DNA of 64,000 bases, from the NCBI GenBank assembly GCA_964398985.1, contig CAYNOS010000005.1:1-64000 (forward strand), in the 5' to 3' direction. The notes under the pieces are model-generated. The model was not told the DNA's origin. It searched no databases and saw nothing but the letters and a program-made list of their open reading frames with translations. Shown here piece by piece: positions 58,874-64,000 of the stretch. A program made the position numbers and the translations under genes. This stretch comes from CAYMRL01 sp964398985 (GTDB lineage Bacteria > Deinococcota > Deinococci > Deinococcales > Trueperaceae). Each line of letters begins with the position of its first letter. The stretch's first letter is position 1.

Positions 58874-60024
58874 CTCACGTCACCTCGCAACGGCACGCGC
58901 ACGAAGCGCGGCCGGTAGAGGTCGGCGTCGGCGAATACCCACGCGACGTCGCTGGCGTTGACGTTGTAGCTGACCAGCAGGGCGCCCGCCTCGGTGAACT
59001 GCGGGTGGGCGTGCGCGTTGTACGTCAGGACACCGGCCTCCTCGGCTTCGGGCGTGACGTAGAGGACGGTGCGGCCCTCGAACGGGCCGGCCGGGTCGCA
59101 AGCCGTGTAAGCCACCAGTTCGGGGCTCAGCCTCGTGAGGCTGTCCATCGTAATCAGCAAGAAGGCGCCGTTGACGTGCGTGACCGAGTACTCGTTGCCG
59201 ACGCCGGTCACAAGGCGCGCCGAATCGGCCGGGTCGCTCGACCACGCCTCTTTGCCGGGACCGGTGGCGTACTCCCAGGCGGCGGGGTCCGCGACGCCAC
59301 CGGTTCTCGCCCTGGCGAGGTGCATGTGCTTGTCGTCTCCGAGGTCTTCGGTTCCGTAGATGTAGACGTGCTCGCCGTGCTCGAGCAGCGCCGCGCCCCA
59401 TGCGACACCGTGACCTGACGGCAGCGGGTCGATGCTGACGACCTCCAGCTCGGGCAGCGACAAGGTGGCGAGCGCGTTGTCCATCCACTCGAAGCCCCAC
59501 ATGCCGCCTTCTGGCGTCCGCTGGAACCGGATCAGGAACACCCTCACGACGTCGCCGGTAGCCGTGGTCTCCACGGTCGCGTCGTAGACCCAGTACCAGC
59601 TGTCCCAGTCGGGGTCCGCGAAGAACGACTGCGGGATACCGCCGATGTCACCGACCTTGGTGGTGAGCTCGTCACGGTCCTGAACCACCAGCGAGTTGTG
59701 AACCATGGGCGCGTTTCGGGGCCGGGTACGGCTGGGGTTGACGAGGCCCACGAACGTGTCCGAGAACAACCACAGCGTCCGGCCGTCAGGCAGCTCGACG
59801 GAGTAGGTGCTGTCGCCGCCGGTCCAGCCGGGCCCGAAGCTGGTGAACTGGGCGTCGAACCGCTCGTCCTTGACGGCGCTCATCTCGGTGACCATGGTGT
59901 TCGCTCCGCAACTGCCGGCCGTCAGGCTCGGCTCTTCTCGTAGTCCTGGGCCGGTCTGGGCGAGGGCGACGCCAGTCAGCGCCGTCGCCGCTGCCAGCCA
60001 AGTGATGGCGGCACGCTTGCTCAT
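58870..60024 (-). CDS. Secreted beta-propeller protein (DUF4185/DUF5005-like)
   Basis: 384 residues with a signal peptide (WLAAATALTGVALAQ; cleavage near residue 23). The mature protein has propeller-type repeats, beginning GWTGGDSTYSVELPDGRTLWLFSDTFVG, as in uncharacterised DUF4185/DUF5005 proteins related to five-bladed glycoside hydrolases. An acidic residue (SDTFV) sits at a likely active-site strand. Probably an extracytoplasmic glycan-binding or -cleaving protein acting with the rhamnosidase. ATGA overlap with that gene decides the start. Confidence 0.75.
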   Translation of the reverse strand: MSKRAAITWLAAATALTGVALAQTGPGLREEPSLTAGSCGANTMVTEMSAVKDERFDAQFTSFGPGWTGGDSTYSVELPDGRTLWLFSDTFVGLVNPSRTRPRNAPMVHNSLVVQDRDELTTKVGDIGGIPQSFFADPDWDSWYWVYDATVETTATGDVVRVFLIRFQRTPEGGMWGFEWMDNALATLSLPELEVVSIDPLPSGHGVAWGAALLEHGEHVYIYGTEDLGDDKHMHLARARTGGVADPAAWEYATGPGKEAWSSDPADSARLVTGVGNEYSVTHVNGAFLLITMDSLTRLSPELVAYTACDPAGPFEGRTVLYVTPEAEEAGVLTYNAHAHPQFTEAGALLVSYNVNASDVAWVFADADLYRPRFVRVPLRGDVR

Positions 60025-63000
60025 CTCGCCACTTCCTCTCTCGTCGGTTGGCGCCACGGCACGCGCCATGCGTGGCTTCCCGGTCCGGCCTTCACGCGTT
60101 CCCGGCCGGGCAGCGTCACCAGCAACTCGCCGCCGAGCGGCACCTCCGCCCCGACCGTCAGCTCGCCGCCAGTCAGCCGCCAGGAGCCCAGATAGCGGCC
60201 GGTCTGCGAGTGGTAGGCGACCTCGCACTCGTTCACGCCGGCCACCGGCCGCGGCGTGAAGGTGGCTGCTCGAAAGCCCGGCTCGGTCCCCTCGAGGCCG
60301 CCGAGGCCGCTGAACAGCCATTCGACGACCGCGCACAGGCTCGGGTGGTTGAACGAGTTCATCGCCGGGTCGGCGAAGCCAGCCTCCGGCCGCCAACTGT
60401 CCCAGCGCTCCCACAACGTGGTGGCGCCGTGATCGAGCATGTAGCCCCAACTTGGGAAGGTCCGCGAGGTCGCGATCTCGGCCGCCAGCTCGAGGTGGCC
60501 GAAGCGCGTGAGCACGTTGAGCAGCCGCGGCACGCCCATGTAGCCGGTGGCGAGAGTCCCGCGCTCGCGGATCAGGCCGGCCAGCCGGTCGGCCGCAGCT
60601 TGGCGTGCGGCCGGCGTCAGCAGGTCGAAGTCGAGCGCCAGCACGTAGCCGGTCTGCGTGTCGCTGCCGATGCGGCCGTCGGTCGTGAGGAACGCCTCGT
60701 TGAACGCCGCGGTGACCGCGGTCGCCAGAGTTCGGTACCGCTCTACGTCACGGCCCTCGCCCAGGACCTCGGCGGCGTCGGCCATCAGCGCCGCGCTGCG
60801 GGCGAAGTACGCGGTGCCGATGAGGTCCTTGGGGGTCTCCTCGCCGATGGCCAGCCAGTCTCCGAAGCCGGTCACCGGCCTGATGAAGCGCCCTCTGCCG
60901 CCGGGCCTGGCCGTTTCGCGCTCCAGGTAGCCGACCCAGGCGCGCATCATCGGGTAGTTCTCGCTCAGCAAGCGCTCGTCGCCGTAACGGCGGTATACCA
61001 GCCACGGCAGGATGACCGCGCAGTCGGCCCAGCCCGCCTCGCCGCCGCCACCGGCGAGCACGTCCGGCACGACGTGTGGCAGCACGCCGTCGGCGTACTG
61101 CGCGTCCCGCAGCGACGCCAGCCACGCGCGGAAGTAGGCGACGAGGTCGAACGCGAACATCGCGCTCGGCGCCAGGGCGTGGACGTCGAGCCAGCCCATG
61201 CGCTCGTCGCGGTTCGGACAGTCGGTGGGGATCACGCCATAGTTGCTGCGCATGGTGGCGACGGCGGTCTGGTAGAGGCGGTTCAGCAGTTCATCGGAGC
61301 ACCTGAACTCGCCGGTGGTCTCGAACTCGGAGCCGAACTCCAGGGCGCGAACCTTGGCGGGGTCGACCGCGCCCGGGTAGCCGGCGACCTCGACGTAGCG
61401 GAAGCCGTGCACCGTGAAGCGCGGTTCGAAGGAGCGGGCGTGCGTGCTACTGCCCGATCCCGCGGCGGGGAGGCTGACGAGATCGAGTTGCGTGGCCCCG
61501 CGCAAGCTGTCGGTGTAGAGCCTCCCGTCGCTGTCGAGCATCTCGGCGTGGCGGAGCCCGATCGTCGCGGCAGCGGTTTCGGGAAGCTCGAGCCTGACGA
61601 CGCCGGCGAGGTTGCGCCCGAAGTCGACAAGCTGCTCACCGAACCGCGCGCCGGCGACCGCTCTGACGTTCACCGGCGCCACCTCGGCGCGCACGCTCAC
61701 GGCCGGCGCAGCCTGGGCCGAGAGCGGCGGGCCCGCCACCAACTCGACAGCTCCCATGTCGCTCGGCGCGGCGCGGAGGTCGAGCCACTCGCCCTTGATC
61801 AGGTCGGCGGCTCTCACGCTGCTGCCTGCGGCGCGCCAGCTCTCGTCGGAGGCGACGACTGCGCTTTCGCCGTCGTCGAGCTCCACATGCAGCTCGCAGC
61901 ACAGCGCGGGACGTTCGCCGTAGACGCTGCGTCCTACGCAGGCGACGTTGCCGGCGTACCAGCCATCGGCGAGTGTCACCTCGATGTCGTTGACGCCGGG
62001 CTCGAGCAGCGCGCTGACGTCGTACGCCTGGTACAGGGTGCGCTGCCGGTAGTCGGTCCAGCCCGGCGCCAGCCGCGCAGCGCCGACCGGACGCCCGTTG
62101 ACCTTCGCCAGGTAGAGGCCGAGAGCGCTGATGTAGAGGCGTCCCGCCGGACGGCCGGCGCGCGCCGGCGTGGAACCGGCACGGTTCGGGAGCTCGAAGG
62201 AGCGGCGCAGCACCGTTGGCGGTTGCGGTGGCGTGACGTCCCGGAAACGCCCCCAGGGTTCGTCGCCGTAGCGGCCGAGAACGCTCGTGTCGTCCCACAA
62301 CTCCGCGAGGTCGTGCTGCCACCCGGCTCCGTCGCCGAGAGCGACGAAGAGCGCACCGACGACCCCGGCCGGGCCGACGTAGCTGCCCGGCTCTGTGAAG
62401 CGCGGCACGTCGAGGCTCAGTTCGTTCTCGCCGGCCTTCAGGAACGGCCTCAAGTCGACGAAGCTCGGCGTGCGCCAGTAGGTGCCGCAGTCGACAACCC
62501 TGCCGTTGAGCGCGAGAGCGTAGGGGCCCAGTACCCCGAGGAGCAGCCTGGCGTTCGCGGCCCGCGGGTCGACGGCCGGCGCCAGTGCGAAGCGCGCCGT
62601 CAGGTGGGCGGCCGAGGCATCGGAACCCTCGGCCGGCCACGCCCAGGAGCGGCCCGCGAACCCCGCCTCGCTGCTGGCGGGCTGCACAGCGACGCGCGGC
62701 GCCGCGATCCAGCGACCCGTCCACGGCTCGTCGAGCTTGCCGGTCCCGAAGTGCGACGCGGGCCCTTCGCAGGTGCTGCCGCTGGCAGCCCGAACCGCGA
62801 CCGACCAGTGGTAGCGCGTGCGCGGCGCCAAGGCGGCTCCCACCAGGTCGACCTCGCCGGGGGCGGCGTGAGGGCGCCACCCGCTATCCCAGACGTCCGC
62901 ACCACCCGCCGCCAACTCGGCCGCTGACGACGCCACTCTTACCCTGAACTCCGCTGGAACGTCGGCGTCGCCGGCTCCGGTGGTCGCGAGTTGCCAACAC

Positions 63001-63098
63001 AAGCGCGGCGCCAGTGCGTCGACGGCCAGCGGCTCGAGCAGGTGCTCGCAGCGCAGGCGCGTGGGCGTCGGGCCCATCCTGGCGTCGCCGGCGGTCAT
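60021..63098 (-). CDS. Alpha-L-rhamnosidase (glycoside hydrolase family 78)
   Basis: 1025 residues with the full GH78 layout: Ig-like domain, two beta-sandwich/CBM67-like domains (SALGLYLAKVNGRPVG), an (alpha/alpha)6 barrel at about 590-930, and a C-terminal sandwich. General acid region DCPNRDERMGWLDVHAL (Asp631 in RDER) and general base Glu897 in TTLWERWDSW. Compared with the usual GWTGDAQ, the loop after GW is shorter by one residue. No signal peptide, so intracellular: substrates must be imported small rhamnosides. ATGA overlap with the kinase gene upstream. Confidence 0.93.
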   Translation of the reverse strand: MTAGDARMGPTPTRLRCEHLLEPLAVDALAPRLCWQLATTGAGDADVPAEFRVRVASSAAELAAGGADVWDSGWRPHAAPGEVDLVGAALAPRTRYHWSVAVRAASGSTCEGPASHFGTGKLDEPWTGRWIAAPRVAVQPASSEAGFAGRSWAWPAEGSDASAAHLTARFALAPAVDPRAANARLLLGVLGPYALALNGRVVDCGTYWRTPSFVDLRPFLKAGENELSLDVPRFTEPGSYVGPAGVVGALFVALGDGAGWQHDLAELWDDTSVLGRYGDEPWGRFRDVTPPQPPTVLRRSFELPNRAGSTPARAGRPAGRLYISALGLYLAKVNGRPVGAARLAPGWTDYRQRTLYQAYDVSALLEPGVNDIEVTLADGWYAGNVACVGRSVYGERPALCCELHVELDDGESAVVASDESWRAAGSSVRAADLIKGEWLDLRAAPSDMGAVELVAGPPLSAQAAPAVSVRAEVAPVNVRAVAGARFGEQLVDFGRNLAGVVRLELPETAAATIGLRHAEMLDSDGRLYTDSLRGATQLDLVSLPAAGSGSSTHARSFEPRFTVHGFRYVEVAGYPGAVDPAKVRALEFGSEFETTGEFRCSDELLNRLYQTAVATMRSNYGVIPTDCPNRDERMGWLDVHALAPSAMFAFDLVAYFRAWLASLRDAQYADGVLPHVVPDVLAGGGGEAGWADCAVILPWLVYRRYGDERLLSENYPMMRAWVGYLERETARPGGRGRFIRPVTGFGDWLAIGEETPKDLIGTAYFARSAALMADAAEVLGEGRDVERYRTLATAVTAAFNEAFLTTDGRIGSDTQTGYVLALDFDLLTPAARQAAADRLAGLIRERGTLATGYMGVPRLLNVLTRFGHLELAAEIATSRTFPSWGYMLDHGATTLWERWDSWRPEAGFADPAMNSFNHPSLCAVVEWLFSGLGGLEGTEPGFRAATFTPRPVAGVNECEVAYHSQTGRYLGSWRLTGGELTVGAEVPLGGELLVTLPGRERVKAGPGSHAWRVPWRQPTREEVAR

Positions 63099-64000
63099 GG
63101 GCGCACCTGCTGGGCGCGACCTTCAGTGGCCTCGAACAGCAGGCTGGCGGCCCCCTTGAGCGCCGAGCCGCCGATGTCGGCGGCCGGCACCAGGCTGCCC
63201 TCCACGCCGGCGCGAGCGAGGCCGGCGCGGGCAGCGCCCGCGAACAAGTCGAACGAGCGGCTGATGTTGCCGCCGAGGACGATCGCGTCCGGCCGAAAGG
63301 CGGCAAAGGTGGCGCCGAGGGCTTCCGCGAGGCGCGCACCGAAGGTCTCGAACGCGGCGCGGGCGGCAGCGTCGCCGGCGCGAGCTGCGGCAGCGACGTC
63401 GGCGGCGCCCTCCGGCCACGTCGCGTCGTCCGTCCTCCCGTTCGCAGCGCGTCTCGCTTCGCGGTAGGCAGCGAGCAGTCCGCGCGTCGACAACGCGTCG
63501 TCGACGATCCCGCCCGCGTAAGGCAGCGCGTAGACGTAACCGTCCGGCGGCACCCCCTGGCCGCTGGTGACGAGCTTGCCGTCGACCGCGAACGCAGAAC
63601 CACAGCCGGTACCGAGCGTCAGCACCACCGCGCGGCGCGCGCCCCGACCGGCCCCGTAGCGGAGTTCGCCCAGCGCGAACGCGGCGGCATCGTTGATGAA
63701 CTCGAAGCGAAGACCGCTCAGCCGCGGCTCGGCTCCCACGAGCAGCGGCTGGAGCTCGAGACCGTAGAGCGCCTGGAACTTCGGCAGCCCGCGAATCAGG
63801 AAGCGTCCCCGAGCCTCGTCGAACGGGCCCGGCACCGCCAGCCCGACGCCGACGACCCCGGACCTTTTCGGCCCGCTGCCACCGTGCTCTGCCTCGGCCC
63901 GGTCGAGGATCCTACCCAGCTCCGCCGCGAGGCCCGCGACCACCATCGCGGCCGGGGCTCTGCTGTCGAGCGCGCGCTCGCCGCGGTGCGACAAGCTGCC
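63095..64000 (-). CDS. ROK family sugar kinase, N-terminus beyond the window
   Basis: C-terminal about 300 residues of a ROK-family kinase/regulator; the frame is open to the window edge, and the N-terminal Gly-rich phosphate loop (about 50 residues) is not present. Visible: GVVGVGLAVPGPFDE, FINDAAAFALGE with catalytic Asp, and LTLGTGCGSAFAVDG. The zinc motif (CxCGxxGCxE) of many ROK proteins is absent. First visible gene of the catabolic operon; phosphorylates a hexose, identity unknown. Confidence 0.85.
   Translation of the reverse strand, partial: GSLSHRGERALDSRAPAAMVVAGLAAELGRILDRAEAEHGGSGPKRSGVVGVGLAVPGPFDEARGRFLIRGLPKFQALYGLELQPLLVGAEPRLSGLRFEFINDAAAFALGELRYGAGRGARRAVVLTLGTGCGSAFAVDGKLVTSGQGVPPDGYVYALPYAGGIVDDALSTRGLLAAYREARRAANGRTDDATWPEGAADVAAAARAGDAAARAAFETFGARLAEALGATFAAFRPDAIVLGGNISRSFDLFAGAARAGLARAGVEGSLVPAADIGGSALKGAASLLFEATEGRAQQVRP

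Noticed and set aside
60048..62927. A 959-codon open frame on the plus strand opposite the rhamnosidase
   Set aside because: It is the antisense shadow of a well-supported GH78 gene in GC-rich DNA; its translation is low-complexity (Arg/Ala/Gly/Val/His-rich) and shows no family motif.
1..64000. CRISPR arrays, insertion sequences, integrases, phage genes or attachment sites
   Set aside because: No regularly spaced direct repeats, transposase or integrase motifs or flanking target duplications were seen in reading the window.

Overview
The window is about 64 kb of very GC-rich bacterial chromosome, densely coded with strongly G/C-biased third codon positions. It has no rRNA, tRNA, CRISPR array, insertion sequence or phage gene that I can see. 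The order rpmF-fabH-fabD-fabG-acpP-fabF, frequent GTG/TTG starts, and several starts sitting only 6-9 nt after a TANNNT -10 box (leaderless or near-leaderless mRNAs) would fit a Deinococcota-type organism such as a Truepera relative. That placement is inference only.

Layout. 173-2040: two polyamine-type ABC permeases (potB, potC). 2060-6720: S9 peptidase, ECF sigma factor with anti-sigma partner, and a 4-hydroxybutyrate-type CoA-transferase. 6701-16277 (minus strand): a run of eleven genes read right to left: glycosyltransferase, polysaccharide deacetylase, hisA, mutM, thioesterase, SDR, potD, potA, a C45-type acyltransferase/peptidase, a GNAT and a ribokinase. The two halves of the Pot transporter therefore lie apart and face each other. 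16474-21764: DUF177/YceD protein, rpmF and the fatty-acid elongation genes fabH-D-G-acpP-fabF (no plsX). 21796-25202: murJ and two proteins of unknown function.

25301-49807 is a surface-polysaccharide locus. It encodes seven glycosyltransferases, a Wzy/ligase-type polymerase, a PglC-like initiating sugar transferase, a PglK-like ABC flippase, and a PglF/WbpM-like 4,6-dehydratase with a DegT aminotransferase. It also encodes a TviB/WbpO-like UDP-sugar dehydrogenase, a UDP-glucuronate 4-epimerase-like enzyme, an O-acyltransferase, a co-polymerase with a degenerate kinase domain and a GalE-like epimerase. Embedded in it are two paralogous secreted lipoproteins (30190-32136 and 33468-34871) that share a large alpha-helical domain I cannot assign to a named family. 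The first has a roughly 350-nt highly structured 5' leader behind a promoter with four helically phased TCTCA repeats. These two elements are the best candidates for undescribed biology here.

49793-53323 holds a possible small protein, a MOSC protein, CsbD and a secreted Ig-like/metallophosphoesterase lipoprotein. 53330-64000 (minus strand) is a tightly overlapping carbohydrate-catabolic operon: ROK kinase (cut by the window end), GH78 alpha-L-rhamnosidase, secreted beta-propeller protein, ManA-like isomerase, GntR/FCD regulator, SDR dehydrogenase, glucarate-dehydratase-like enolase and a metallo-beta-lactamase-fold hydrolase. It looks built to release and break down a rhamnose- and/or uronate-containing glycan.
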